This document shows positions 11,513-24,100 of a stretch of 64,000 bases of DNA, one piece after another. Origin of the DNA: Plutella xylostella (lineage: Eukaryota > Arthropoda > Insecta > Lepidoptera > Plutellidae); assembly GCF_932276165.1 (NCBI RefSeq), contig NC_063997.1, forward strand, positions 2,552,001 to 2,616,000. Reading direction: 5' to 3'. The notes under the pieces were generated by a model that did no database searches, was not told where the DNA came from, and was given only the letters and a program-made list of their open reading frames with translations. The position numbers and the translations under genes are program-made. Positions within the stretch are counted from its first letter, which is position 1; each line of letters opens with the position of its first letter.

Positions 11513-14500
11513 TCATTGTTGTGTGGCTACCGGTTCCGGTTGATCTTCGGGCTGGTTACAACGCAAATATGCTGGCATTCTGCTATATAATTTCTCTTTT
11601 TTTATTTTGTGAAACCTCCAAAGGTGTGTCCTCAAGCTTGTCCTGAAAAAAAAAACGAATAAAGTTTTTATTGTACTACACTAGGGGCCACTTGCACAAA
11701 CATTTAAATTTAACACTAAATCTAGATTTAATATGTTGGTGCAAGTGGCCCTAGGTATAAATATAGTAAAGATAACGGGAGCTTTCCATAGGTGAAATAT
11801 TTTTTGCAATCATTCTAGTCGTTTCTAAGTGTGAAAAGTGTAAAAATAAATATGATCTAATTTGAAGAAATAATATACTATAAGTACTTAACACACTTGT
11901 GATGCACTATATTATGCTGCTACCCCATAGATAAGACGATTAAGCTTATTTGTGCGTGAAAAATATAACTTACTTTTTAAAAACCTTATAGCAGATTTGA
12001 CAACTAGTGTTGCCCATATTTTCGTGAACCATATTGATATGCCTTCTTAAATCACCTTTGTTTATGAAATCTTTCTCACATCGCGTACACTGAAACACAA
12101 ATTCATTTTGTTAAATCGTCCGAAATGCTCGTCAGTACAGTCAGGTGACTCGCAAACGTGCCACCTGCTTCATTAGACAATACAGGCACTCCTGCCCGCT
12201 GGACCGACGATCTTAGGTAGGTAGCCGGTAGCGGGTGGATGAGAAAGGCAGAGGCAAAGTGTTGTGGCGCTCCTTGGGAGAGGCCTACGTCCAGCAGTGA
12301 ATGATTATTGGCTCATGATGATAAAGCAGGTTTTTGTGTACCGTGCTTTGTGCAGATCTATGTCAGATTAGCCGCCGTAACACCAGAACTACCGACGAAA
12401 AAAGGGGTGTTTTCAGTTAAACGTGTCTGTGTAGACATGAAATCCCTTATTTCGTCCGTGGTGTGACGGCGGCTAAACTCACAAAGAATGTCGGGGGTTT
12501 TTAACTTTGGTTACGTTATAAATTTCATGGTTGATTCAATAAATAAAGACCTAGTTACCTTAAAATTTCTTTCACCATTATTATGAACTCTTCTAATGTG
12601 TGCATTCAAGTTGGAGGCGGTGGTTGTTTTAATGCTGCAGTGTGGGCAGGACAGCGGCCGCTCGCTGTGGGCCAGGTGGGACTTCATGTGGACAACTAGC
12701 GTGCTTTTCGTTCGTCCCTTGTACGGACATTTGTCACATGCAAAGGGAAAAATATTCTCGTGGATCACCCTGAAAATTACACGATAAAAATACAAAATAT
12801 TTATTTTCAGTAACTTAGTCTAGGTAGGTATAGCAAAACAATAAAAGTGTAAGTATTATACAGCAGACAGCATAAGGGCCTGTTTCACAATGTCTGGATT
12901 AAGGATAGGTACCTGTGGGATGAAATACATGCTATGACTGTCTGTTATTATGTTTTAGACAGTGACAGCATGTCTTTTATCCCACAGTTAGCCATTATGT
13001 TGACTTTGCGAAACAGGCCTTAAGTATTTATTTATTTCCCATCTTATACACGACTAATATGGACGTGTTAAAATCATACATAAATATAATACACTGAATA
13101 CACTCTGCCGTGAGTTAGAATTATTTTAGTATAGGGCGTCAATATTCATCACTTCATATATCACACTTGAATGTGAAGTAATAAATTAAATTATTAATAT
13201 AATATTATATTAATAATTTAATTTATACGAATGGCGTAGTGGTTAGTGACCCTGACTACTGAGCCGATGGTCCCGGGTTCGATTCCCGGCTGGGGCAGAT
13301 ATATGTTTAAACACAGATATTTGTTCTCAGGTCTTGGATGTGCCCGTAAAATGGCAATAGGCCCGCCCCCTATTACATTTGGACTAACATAACACTCTGG
13401 CGAAAAGTGGGTGCAGCAATGCACCTCTGCCTACCCCGCAAGGGAGTACATTAGTACAAGGCGTGAGTGCGTGTGTGTGTATTATAAATTAAAAAAAATA
13501 TATATACGAGCGTACATAGTTTTATTTACTTAAAATTCAAATAAGTATACTTAAAAATCTTACATACTTACATATGATTTTTTAGGTCGTGTAATTTAGT
13601 GAACGACTTGCCACAAGAGGCGCATAAGTGTTGCGTTGGTTCTTTAGGTATTTTCTTCTTTTTCTTCAGAGTCTCGGGAGACATGGAAACTTTGCATCCA
13701 TATTTTTTGTTGAACACATCCTGAAAAAAAACCATCTCACATATTTCAAATATTGTTTGTGTGTAATGTTACTGATGTTATACTTAACATAATAAAATAT
13801 TGGCGAAAACAACATCATAAATTGTGTATGTTAATTAATGAGGGCCAGAATATTATAGCATCGTCTTCAATGGCGATAGGACCTAAGGGCCCAGGTTCTT
13901 TACTCTCAGCATACCTGGCTATTGTATTCTTCATCATTAAAATTATCAGATGAGTCCCGAAATTTATCGTTGGATTTTATTTTAACCTTTTTGGTGGTGG
14001 TATTTTTAACTGATTCAGATCTACATTTGTTCTCTTGAAACATATTTTCTTCTTTTTTAATTGATTGGCTTTTAATCATATATTTTTTATCTGTTTGTGT
14101 TTCTCCGTTATTACAGTTATATTCTGAAAAAAAAATACAATTAGGTATGTTTTTTGGCACATGATAATCATAACTCATGTAAACTACTAGAACTAAAATG
14201 TATATGATGACCGTATTTACGAGCCCTATCGTTTAAAATATAAATACTTAATTAACTATAACTATGCACACACTAAAGTCATATTACATGTGTTTGTTGT
14301 ATAATAATAATAATAATAAAAAACTACATTAAGTACCTTGCTTTACATTGACTTCCATAATTATTCTATTACTCTGCCTGCACATGTCGCGAAATCTTAA
14401 GCCCCTGTCCAACTGGTCCACACAACTTTGGCAAATGTAAGTTGATAAGTCTTGCATGTAACAGAACTAAAGTTAATGTTTGTATTAGTATTATAAAAAG

Positions 14501-15313
14501 ATTACCAATGAATATTTATGGTTTATGATACTAAGAATTAAGTGTAAGAAAACATACTTTTACTATTTGTTGATCTTATTAAGAATCAGCCAAATACAAG
14601 GGAAACAAGAGTAAAATTTTATAAGTTTTGGAAAAAATTGTGATGAAAAATGCATTCAGCAACTAACCCACAGTGGACGTCGTAGTGGGAAACCATTCAA
14701 GACTTGAAACATCAGGTTCAAGTGAGACAGAAGCTGTCACTTATACCCTCACAAAGAATAGTTTGTACGGCATGTGGTGTTGATTCTATAATTCTATAGT
14801 TTTTGCCAATGATTGATTGATAATAGTTCAATACCTGTGTTGATACTTACAAGAACTCCTGTGACGCTGTATATTTCTCCAATGAAGTTGGTCCTGAGTT
14901 CATTGTTAAATAGTTTGATGCTTCCAGTTTTCTCACAGCATACTCTACATTTTTGATCTGCTGATTTATCTGGTCTAAATAGTATGTTAAAATATTATAT
15001 TGGATAAATAAATGTAATTTTCTTTGGTTAATGGTAAAACTAAACTAGTGTAGTTTTCATTTGTACTTAGTAGAGTGATCTATTTATTTCACAAGTAAGT
15101 ACACAAATTTATATATATTTTTTCTAACTGAAGAAGATAGACTGGCCAAACCTTAAATTAACGATTTAAGTGTAAATTTTCCAAATTTATCGTGCTATAA
15201 ATTCATCATCCTATTTATGCTCAGTTTACTCACCTATTTTTTTGTAATTTTGTTTTGTCGTCCTCAGCCGCAGCCGCAAGTAAAGTATGATAAATTAGGT
15301 ACGAACTGGACAT
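11513..15313 (-). CDS. ZAD-C2H2 zinc-finger protein A (382 aa)
   Basis: Eight coding exons join in phase: 15313-15234, 14974-14851, 14466-14337, 14123-13915, 13720-13572, 12769-12559, 12089-11974 and 11642-11513. Residues 36-83 form a ZAD (KCRVC and YICQSC pairs), an insect dimerisation domain. Residues 112-181 are charged and low complexity. Five C2H2 fingers follow from about 214: CASCGKSF, CDKCPYKGR, CPHCSIKTT, CTRCEKDF and CQICYKVF types; the first is split by an intron just before its HMVIH end. The protein ends in VATQQ. The likely role is a nuclear sequence-specific DNA-binding regulator; the target is unknown. Gene B repeats the same exon plan next door, so the two arose by tandem duplication. 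The start MSSSYL is shared with B. No frame damage is seen. Confidence 0.88.
11684..11750. repeat. 67-bp hairpin MITE
   Basis: GGGGCCACTTGCAC and GTGCAAGTGGCC are inverted ends flanked by CTA on both sides. It lies in the last intron of ZAD gene A. A related half-copy (GGGCCACTTGCACCAATAT) is at 45315. Confidence 0.6.
12190..12323 (+). mobile_element. RTE-like LINE 3' fragment
   Basis: The phrases CTGGACCGACGATCTTAGG, GGCGCTCCTTGGGAGAGGCC and TCCAGCAGTGAATGAT match the fragment at 1236-1597 closely and end in a GATGAT tail. It is inside an intron of ZAD gene A and carries no usable frame. Confidence 0.7.
12368..12476. repeat. Hairpin MITE in an intron of gene A
   Basis: The ends TTAGCCGCCGTAACACCAG and its imperfect inverse (GGTGTGACGGCGGCTAA) bracket about 109 bp; inner arms (ACGAAAAAAGGG against CCCTTATTTCGT) also pair. 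Confidence 0.65.
12876..13020. repeat. Harbinger-like MITE with TAA target duplication
   Basis: The 145-bp hairpin has ends GGGCCTGTTTC and GAAACAGGCCT and is flanked on both sides by TAA, the TWA-type target preference of PIF/Harbinger elements. The interior has TTTTAGACAGTGACAGCATG, shared with the copies at 731 and 55737. It lies in an intron of gene A. Confidence 0.7.
13181..13226. repeat. 46-bp perfect AT palindrome
   Basis: The 46 bases (all A or T, centred on AATATTATAT near 13203) equal their own reverse complement without a mismatch. It directly abuts the 5' end of the SINE at 13228 within an intron of gene A. Confidence 0.85.
13228..13481 (+). repeat. tRNA-headed SINE, copy with intact Pol III boxes
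   Basis: The head has an A box-like TGGCGTAGTGGTTAGTG and a perfect B box GGTTCGATTCC, followed by a body (GGCAATAGGCCCGCCCCC; CTACCCCGCAAGGGAG) and a GTGTGTGTGT tail. The near-identical copy at 54187 has the same body. The boxes suggest Pol III transcription competence. It is inside an intron of gene A, antisense to the gene. Confidence 0.85.
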
Positions 15314-15997
15314 TGCCCTTACCAACTGCACCTAATATACAGAACACGATTATACCTATCTCAGTTATAACTAACAACAAATAAAAACGCTCCAAAATAA
15401 ATGTGAAAATTGACGGACTCTCAATCAACTCACAATAGAAAATCAAAACATCAAATCAAACTAAGAGAAAACGATGTCAATGCTATATCAATTTCAACTT
15501 TATTTTGTTGTGCTGTAGGTATACAATACATGTACCAAACCACCCCTCTGTCAGTCATCACACACAGAATAGGAGAAAGATAATATTTAAGAAACCGGTG
15601 CTAATCGTAATGTTTCGGCCCTTTTTCGGCCTAAGAAAAAGAAGGGTAAGGCTGTTTTGTAAAATAATAACTTAAAGAATCTGACCCGCTTTGCGTAAGT
15701 TAGCATCCACTAACCAAACCTATTTAAATTAATTGATAAAATTGTATTATATGAGGGAAAAATATGTAAAAAAAATCAAAAACATGAGGTTTCCGAGATA
15801 TTGGGTTCAAAAGTGAATTAATAAAAATATTTTTATTTGTATTTGCATTATTCGAAAACTGCCATGTGTGTATAGGGAAATACAGCAAACATCCAATATA
15901 AAAAACGAATAGCCAAGTGCGGTGCTAGCAGGAGGTACCTATAATTATTAATATAATTTTACCTGCGTTAGGGTAGGGAATTAATAAAATAAAAAAG
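15314..15997. promoter_or_regulatory. Upstream region of ZAD gene A
   Basis: Presumed promoter side of gene A. The segment near 15540-15650 (CACACAGAATAGG, AAACCGG, TTTCGGC) resembles the region upstream of gene B near 20870-20945 (ATCACAGATG, TTTTTTCGGC, ATACCGG), suggesting the duplication carried its promoter. I see no clear TATA box. Confidence 0.35.
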
Positions 15998-16105
15998 GCG
16001 TAGGCGGGGACCAGCAGAGGGTTCACCATTTAGCTGAATGTTACTTAGAAAACATTACCCTAAAAAAACGGCTTTGTGTGGCGGTCAAGTTGGTCCCCGC
16101 CTGCG
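15998..16105. repeat. Hairpin MITE between genes A and B
   Basis: GCGTAGGCGGGGACCA and TGGTCCCCGCCTGCG form inverted ends around about 80 bp with no coding capacity. Confidence 0.6.
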
Positions 16106-16564
16106 ATACTTTCCATTAACATTGGGACTTGTTTTCATCTTTTTAGCGTGCAGTCGGGTTTTTTTGTTTGTTTATAATTATATTTTTTTATTTGTAACTT
16201 TTTAGTTGTTTTTATTATATGAAATTGAGTTCATGAACATTTTTTATTTCAATAATTTTGGTATTGTTATTTAAATACCTACAATATGCATATTTTTTTA
16301 ATGTGCAAATCAAGCCCACACGGCATAGTTGGATTATTTTTTTTCGATCATCACGTTATGTCCTCTAGAGGGCGCTATGTACATTTTAATGTAAGTTCAC
16401 ATAGCCTATAACCATCGCGCCATCAATACGCTTCTAACGATATCTCATACATCAAAATCTATCAAGTCGTTTAGGGAACAAAGAAACAGACAAACATACA
16501 TACATACAATCGAAAAACATTACCCCCCTCCTTCGGCAGTCGGGTAATAATATCAAGTTATAAA

Positions 16565-16664
16565 ATCCAACAGCATGAATTGGCTGGAGTGTATAATAGT
16601 TACATATAGTAGGTACTTTTAGGTATATTTATCACTGAGATATTCATTGTTGTGTAGCTTATCG
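16565..16664 (-). pseudogene. Vestige of a ZAD-gene last exon and 3' flank
   Basis: On the minus strand the end GCTACACAACAATGA plus the following AT-rich flank is shared with the last codons and 3' flanks of genes A (11513) and B (17295). The neighbouring AACAGCATGAATTGGCTGG also resembles AACAACATGTATCAGCTAG at 17213. About 100 bp survive, about 630 bp downstream of the gene B stop. Confidence 0.5.
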
Positions 16665-16727
16665 GCAGAGAAATCTGACCCCTCTCAGAAGCTTTGTTAC
16701 TATGAGAGGGGGGTCAGGTTTCTCTGC
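16665..16727. repeat. Short stem-loop
   Basis: GCAGAGAAATCTGACCCC with TCTCA pairs with TGAGAGGGGGGTCAGGTTTC ending in TCTCTGC; the loop is about 15 bases. It is directly fused to the exon vestige, so it may be a tiny MITE inserted there. Confidence 0.5.
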
Positions 16728-17294
16728 ACATGACCGTACCACAGTCTTCTATCACTACATAAATACACTTTTCACATGTGTGTTACGTTTCAGTATGTAT
16801 GACTATATCTTTAAAACTACACAACGGAGTTACCTTTTACCATAGAATAACGAGTAAGTTGTACTTGTCGTGTCTATGCAGATATGTATTAGGTATGAAC
16901 GAACAGGCAGGTTAGGTTACTGCAGGTTAGTTCCCGATTTTGCCGTAAGAATTCAGTGGTGGCGCGGTTATTTTTTATCAAATCCTATTCGATGTAGGTA
17001 AATTATTATTGATTTTCCTGTACCTCCTTTAGATTGACTGATAGAAAATGCTTTAAGCATTAAGTCCACTTTTTGTACACTTATTACTTAACGTAATTGT
17101 GCAATAATGAATCAAATATTATTACTTATTGTGTGAGCACTCCTTTCAGTTAATCCTAAGCCGACCGGATCCGTTCATTTGTTGACGGGGCGCCTTACTA
17201 GGTTAATAATCAAACAACATGTATCAGCTAGAGTATAGGCTTACAATGACAATCAATTCTAATTATATTTATCATTGAGTAAGTATAACATTAT

Positions 17295-20200
17295 TCATTG
17301 TTGTGTAGCTACCGGAGCCGACTGATCTTCGGTCGGATTACAAAGTAAATAAGCTGGCAATCTATTAGGAAGATTCGACTTCTCTTTTTGAATTTTGTGA
17401 ACGCGCCAAAGATGTTTCCTCAAGTTTTTTCTGAAAAAACGACATAAGATTTTTATTTCTTACTATCCGTGAAGGTATGGATCAAACAAAAGTTGGTGAC
17501 TCGGGAACTCTTTCTAAACTCTTTAGGTATAGTTAAATAAATAAAAAACTACATGATATAAAATAAAGTCACATGACCAATACTCGTAAAGTTATGTCGT
17601 AGGATTTTTTGCCAACTATACTGTGTATATTTTTAAGTCTTGTAAGTAACTAAAGTTGCTCAGAAAAAGCCCCTGAGGAGGGTGCAAGGAACTTACTACT
17701 CTTCTGATGATGAGGTTGGAATATGTAGAGTACACAACATATTTACAGAGACTTCACAATATCAAACATACTTAGTATCATCATCAGCCTATAGCAGTCT
17801 ACTGCTGGACGTAGGCCTCTCCCAAAGCACGCCACTGGATGAGATCTATAGCGTTCCTCACCCTATCATTCACCAGCCATATTACTACATACTATATATG
17901 CATAGCTACAAATCGAAAAAGTTTCCATCGTGATTATGGCCTTCTATTTGTTTCTGTGCTTCTCAAAGGTATAGTAGTAAAAGTATATACCTAACTAGGA
18001 AATGCACTTACTTGTTGAAAACCTTATAGCAAATTTGGCACTTAGTGGTGCCCATGTTTTCGTGGACTACATTAAAATGCCTTTTTAAATCAGCATTGTT
18101 TTTAAAATCCTTTTCACATCGCGTACACTGAAACATAAATTCATTTTATCACATCTAACGGAATGTTTAAAGTTTAGTGAGATGGGAATGAGCAGCAGTG
18201 AGAACTGTGGAGGTCGTTTAGCTGGATTTAAAAAATTATCGCTATACCGCAAAAAACAATTACATAAATGACCAACATTTTTTTTTGCTGTTTTCAGAAT
18301 GTGAGAGCGTGAAAAAACTGAAGTAGTATTGTACTGTTGTGTCATTAACAACAAAATATCAAAATAATGTTTTTCAAAGTATTGTGACGATAATAATCAA
18401 GATACTACCTTGAAATTGCGTTCACCATTATTGGTATGGACCCTTCTAATGTGTGAATTCATGTTGGAGGTGGTGGTTGTTTTTTTACTGCAGTGTGGGC
18501 AGCACAAAGTTCTCTCGCTATAAGGCAGGTGCGATTTCATGTGAGTTACCAGCGTGTTTTTCGTTCGTCCCTTGTACGGACATTTATCACACGCAAAGGG
18601 GAAAACATTCTCATGAATTACCCTGAAATATTACAAAAAAAATTAAAAAATACGCAATATACTTACTTATAAACTAATAGTATTTTAACTAATGTTTCTT
18701 CATAATATTATATTGTGGACGGATCACAGATTTATATTTATGTACTTTCTACCGAGATTAGGTAGCGGTAGGTAATAACATAATTTTCATAAACCTAGCT
18801 TCTGAAATGCTTTTAATAATTAACTAATAATAATTATAATGTAAATACCATAAATACCATTGATGGTTATGTAATACAGACGTATTCTGTCAGACTTTAC
18901 AGTTTAAGGTAACAACAATTATATTTCATGCAATAAAATAACAAATAAATATCTTACATATGATATTTTAGGCGGATTAAACTATCAAATTCCTTTCCAC
19001 ATGACTCACATAAGTGTTGCTTTAGTTCTTTGGGTTTTTTCTCCTTTTTCTTTAAAATCTCATGTAGTTTAGGTATAGCCCAAGAATTGGGTACTAGGCA
19101 TTCCAAATTCTTGTTGTAGGTACACTGAAAAATAATACAAGCATTATAATAGTATGTAAATGGTAGGCCCAAGTGCCTTACTAGTTGTAGGTTCTAATCC
19201 CTCAGTATACCTGGCTTTTGTCTCCTTCATCATTCAAGTTATCATCATCATTAAAGTTATCAAAATCATCATCATCTGTATCAGATGAGTCCAGGAAATT
19301 CTTCTCCTCATTTGTATTAACTTTAATAGTTGCGGTGTTCTTCTTAATTGATTTAAATTTACTTTTGTCATTGTTGAATATATCTTCTTCTTTCTTAATT
19401 GATTGGTTTTTAATTATTTTTCTTTTATCGGTTGGAAGTGTTTTTTCAATATCACAATATTCTGAAAATAAAGGGTGACTTTGCATTAACATTGTTTACT
19501 ATTTAAGTGATGACTTAAAAAACGCAATAACATACCTTGTTTCACATTGACTTCTACAATTGCTCTATTGCTCTGTTGGCACATGTTTCGAAACCTTATG
19601 CTGCTGTCCAATTGGTCCACGCAACTTTGGCAAATGTAAGTTGATAAGTCTTTCATGTTACGAAACTGAAATCAAATATAAATAATTGTATTATCAAATG
19701 ATTATGAACAGAGATAGGCTATTATAATAATGGCAAAGTTAAAATAAGTTTTTTTGTGTGTTTACAAAATCTATTAGTAACTTTTAATAATTGGGAACGA
19801 GGTTGTAAGAGTGGTGGTAGTTAGTTGGCTAATGCATCCACTTCCTACAATGATAATAATATGCATTCAAATACTATGAAATGTAAATACCACTAAGTAT
19901 TTAGTAATTTAGGTAATTTTTAAAACATTGTAACGAAATCTACATTACAACACAACATGTGTGTGAACCCACCAACCCACTGTGTACCAGCATAGTAGAA
20001 AGTGATCCCATCTTTTCAACACAGTTTAGGCCTTAAGGTCATACATATAATGCACAAACACTCCTTTCATGTTAGCCAGATTCATTCATAACAGAGTAAT
20101 GTGTAATAGTGGGCCAGGTATTGATTTCATTATTCTGTACTAGGTGTTTGATTGTATAAGATAGATTGATGTCCTTTTCATACTTACAACAACTCCAGTA

Positions 20201-20675
20201 ACACTGTATATTTCTCCAACAATGTTAGTCCTAAGCTCATTATTGAACAGTCGGATGCTTCCCGGTTTTTCACGACATAACCTACATTTTTGATCTGTAA
20301 ACTTCTCTGGTCTGAAAATTGAATGATTTTTTAAAATTAGTTTCATACATCACGGTACATTTACTTACTAAGATGTTAAATGTTGGCTTTGGAAAACATT
20401 CAAACAAGGAACATAAGAGCTTATCTAACGAGATGTATTACAAGTCTTGCAGAGAACTATTAGTGTATCATTTTTACTTGTACTTTGTAGTGATTACATA
20501 TTGCTAGTATATTGACCTCTTTATTTTTTAAGTACATAGAGACTGATGTTCTCAATTAAAATAATTCCATTTTATAATTTATAAAGATTGCTTACCTATT
20601 TTTTTGTATTTTTGCTTTGTTATCCTCAGCTGAAGACGCCAGTAAATTATGATACATGAGGTAAGAACTAGACAT
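17295..20675 (-). CDS. ZAD-C2H2 zinc-finger protein B (405 aa)
   Basis: Eight coding exons join in phase: 20675-20596, 20311-20188, 19665-19536, 19461-19211, 19124-18958, 18622-18409, 18127-18012 and 17430-17295. The ZAD Cys pairs are KCRLC and YICQSC (residues about 36-83). The linker exon is longer than in A and strongly acidic (DSSDTDDDDFDNFNDDDN). Five C2H2 fingers start near residue 234 (CESCGKEF, CDKCPYKGR, CPHCSKKTT, CTRCEKDF, CQICYKVF), and the protein ends VATQQ as in A. Exons 1, 2, 3 and 7 have exactly the same length as in A (80, 124, 130 and 116 nt). It is probably a nuclear DNA-binding regulator. It lies head to head with gene C, 452 bp apart. No frame damage is visible. Confidence 0.9.
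17785..17885 (-). mobile_element. LINE 3'-end fragment (reverse)
   Basis: ATCATCATCAGCC followed by CTACTGCTGGACGTAGGCC and CTCTCCCAAAG is the reverse-strand 3' end of an RTE-like LINE with an (ATG)n tail. About 100 bp, in the last intron of gene B. Confidence 0.55.
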
Positions 20676-21127
20676 TACCCTTGCCACTTAGATAATACAG
20701 CACACTGTTATCACTGTTTTCGTTTTTCAGTCATAAGCAGCAAATAAAATTTCTCTACATTAGATGTGAAATTCACCTCTACAATACAAAACTTTGCAAA
20801 ACTTGAATCAACTCCAATGAGATTAATCAAAACAACAATACCTTTTTTGACGTTAGACTATGTTCACCTACTCTATGCTTCAATCACAGATGCGTTTATG
20901 TAGGGAGGGGAAAAATTATATTTTTTCGGCTAAATACCGGTTCAAATCTATCAATATTTGAACCACAGACTGTGAAACTAAAACTATCAATCAATCAACT
21001 CCAAATGCCAAATGCGTTTCTGTCAAATACCTATTTACATTAAAGCATAGTAAAACATTTTCTATAATTTTGTTTTATTATTAATTTGGGAAATAATAAT
21101 TATATTATTAATACGTATGTGAATAAT
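20676..21127. promoter_or_regulatory. Head-to-head promoter region of ZAD genes B and C
   Basis: Only 452 bp separate the start codons of B (minus) and C (plus), so both promoters must lie here unless distant 5' exons exist. I see no convincing TATA box. The left part resembles the upstream region of gene A. Confidence 0.55.
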
Positions 21128-24100
21128 ATGGCTACGTATCTGACTAAAAACATGCTTGATAAGTTTACCAAAAGAAGATTTCCCTGTAAACAAGAAGACG
21201 ATAAAAGCTGCGGCAGCAGTGATCAATGGTACAAAGTATTTAACGAAAGGTATGCACTTTGCAATATTAATTTTATCATGGATTTCGTACCCTCGACGCT
21301 GTATGAGCTGTATCCAAAATTTGCAATGTTTTAGTTAACACATTTATTATTAATTTCAGCAACAAACAAAATATATCGTCGGATATGATCTGTAGAGTTT
21401 GTGCCAGAAGTGGTTGCACTCCGTTGATCGATAAATTGACTGAAGAATATGACATAATTAGTGCCATTCGATCTATAACTAATGTTTCTGTAAGTACCTA
21501 CTTCAATTCTGCATGCTAAGGTGCCATAGAGGTACATTCATCCAAATTTGTAAATTAAATTTTGCTGTAAATTTTAAAAAGTACTATGATATTCAAGTTT
21601 TCAATAACTATTCCTTGATCAATAAGGCTGAATATAAACACTAATGTCTAGGATGATCAAATTACCTCTACAAAAAATTGTAATATCTTAGTTGATTGAA
21701 GACATGAAAGCTGTCCATTGAAGTTGAATAAATGTTATGTTTGCCATCAGTATTCCACCATGTGAAATTCAATTACAGATAACAGTGGATGATTCTCTTC
21801 CTAAATATATTTGTACTGAATGTCTTGATACATTGAAGATGGCTCTAGCTTTTAAGAAAAATTGTGAGGCCTCCGACAGAAGATTTAGAAAGATTTTAAA
21901 TCCTTTGGGTAAGTTTAACTCTATGTATAATGAAATAAAATAAACTTGAATATAAAATACTAACACCAATGTTTCTTGAAGGTGATCCCTCTTTGCATTC
22001 ATACCCGTACTCAAAACACGACTTCCACCTGATACTGCATCAAATGAAATTGCAACGAATGAAAATAGAAGAGGAGAAAGAGAAGCAGCGGCAGAGCCTC
22101 GAGAAGGCCAAGAAGAAGAACTTACCAAAAGAAAAGACGTTCCACTGCTCACCGTGCGACATGACGTTTCCTGATAAGGTTTGCAAAAAAAACTTAAGAT
22201 AGATCTCCTATTACATTGAAGAATCTATCAAAACTTTTCTTTTCAAGATTCAGAAAGGAAGCTAGATTTGTCACTTTATTACCTAATTATCACAATGATT
22301 GTAATTAGATTGAACTTAAAATGCTTATTTCGCTCTGAGAGTCAACAAAATGCAAACAATATTTAGGTTTGTTTTTGAATGTGACACTCCATCTATTCGT
22401 ATTGTTTATCAAAGTCACTAACACTTTGGTTCTCCACTGACAGGAGCAGTTGAAGGCGCACCGTCGCGACCGGCAGTGCATGCGGCGAGCGTGCGACATC
22501 TGCGGGCAACTAGTACTCAGGTAAATTTAACGCCTGTCCCCGCTGCATGGGTATGTAATCGATCTAGATTCGCGGTAAATACAGTGCTGTGGTCACAGAC
22601 ATGTATGACACTAGATTCCCCAATGTATGTACGTACGTATGTATGTATGTATGTACTGCGCGTCTCAAAAGGTTGATCATATAAGATAGTTCATACATCC
22701 AGCTGTCATTATCAGTGTCAAAAATAATAATTCCTATACTTTTCGCCCAGTTCTCATAGAAATTAGTGCATTTGTGGAATCTAGTCATATATGGCTGTGG
22801 CTGTGGTGGTGGTTGATCAACGTGTTTTGAACATCGTTATCGACATAGTTATCGACATCGTTAACAGACGTTCATGTTAACCGGGTTTGTAATTAAGTCT
22901 AACATATATGTCTATCTATACGTGATAGCGTAGCTCCCAAACGGCTAAACCGATTTTGATTAAGTTTTCCAACTCCCAGCATGGCGCAGCACCGGCGGCA
23001 CACGCACAAGGACCACACGCCGCACAAGTGCGCCACCTGCGGCAAGGAGTTCCCCATCATAGCGAGGTTGAAGACTCACATGTGAGTTGTTTGTTTTTTT
23101 GTAAGCCGCCCTTTTGAATTTTTCATTCATGAGAAGATACTTCTTTTCTTTCATGTTAGCTGAAAGAGATAATAAATACAGCTAAATATAAATTACAATT
23201 GATACTGTCTAATCTTTTCCACATGTTGCATTTTGTGTTTTACTCCGCGTCGCCATCTTGAAGTTAGAGTTCTGGACTTTTTTTTTCATAAGAAGATTAT
23301 TCTCTTCAGCAATCACATTATTGAGGGTGACTGAATCAACCAATTAGAACTGGGGAATCGGGTACAGTCGTCTAAGGCGCCATCTGTAATCAGCTTTTAC
23401 TTTTTCTCCCCATTGATAACATCTAACCGTTCCTACAGGCTGGTCCACACGGACACGTTCAACTTCTTCTGCGACATGTGTCCCTACAAATGCAAGCACA
23501 AGTACTACCTGGTCATGCACATGCGCACGCACACCGGCGAGAAGCCGTACAAGTGCACGCACTGCGGCGCCACCTTCGTCAACCCCAGCAACCTCAACAA
23601 GCACAAGCTCACGCACCGCGAGAAGCAGTTCAAGGTATCTATAGTAGCTGTACAGAAACAATGTATCTATGTACGTACAAGTGCACGCACTGCGGCGCCA
23701 CCTTCGTCAACCCCAGCAACCTCAACAAGCACAAGCTCACGCACCGCGAGAAGCAGTTCAAGGTATCTATAGTAGCTGTATAGAAACAATGTATCTATGT
23801 ACGTACAAGTGCACGCACTGCGGCGCCACCTTCGTCAACCCCAGCAACCTCAACAAGCACAAGCTCACGCACCGCGAGAAGCAGTTCAAGGTATCTATAG
23901 TAGCTGTATAGAAACAATGTATCTATGTACGTACAAGTGCACGCACTGCGGCGCCACCTTCGTCAACCCCAGCAACCTCAACAAGCACAAGCTCACGCAC
24001 CGCGAGAAGCAGTTCAAGGTATCTATAGTAGCTGTATAGAAACAATGTATCTATGTACGTACAAGTGCACGCACTGCGGCGCCACCTTCGTCAACCCCAG

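Noticed and set aside
13228..13300. Functional tRNA gene
   Set aside because: A and B boxes are present but no good cloverleaf folds, and the same head recurs with SINE bodies at several sites.
21737..21778. Start of gene C exon 3 at the earlier AG (21750)
   Set aside because: That acceptor brings an in-frame TGA; the acceptor at 21778 keeps the frame and the 130-nt exon length shared with A and B.
23344..23661. Minus-strand 105-codon frame opposite the finger exon
   Set aside because: It is the antisense shadow of a GC-biased coding exon; its composition is low complexity (V/A/R rich).
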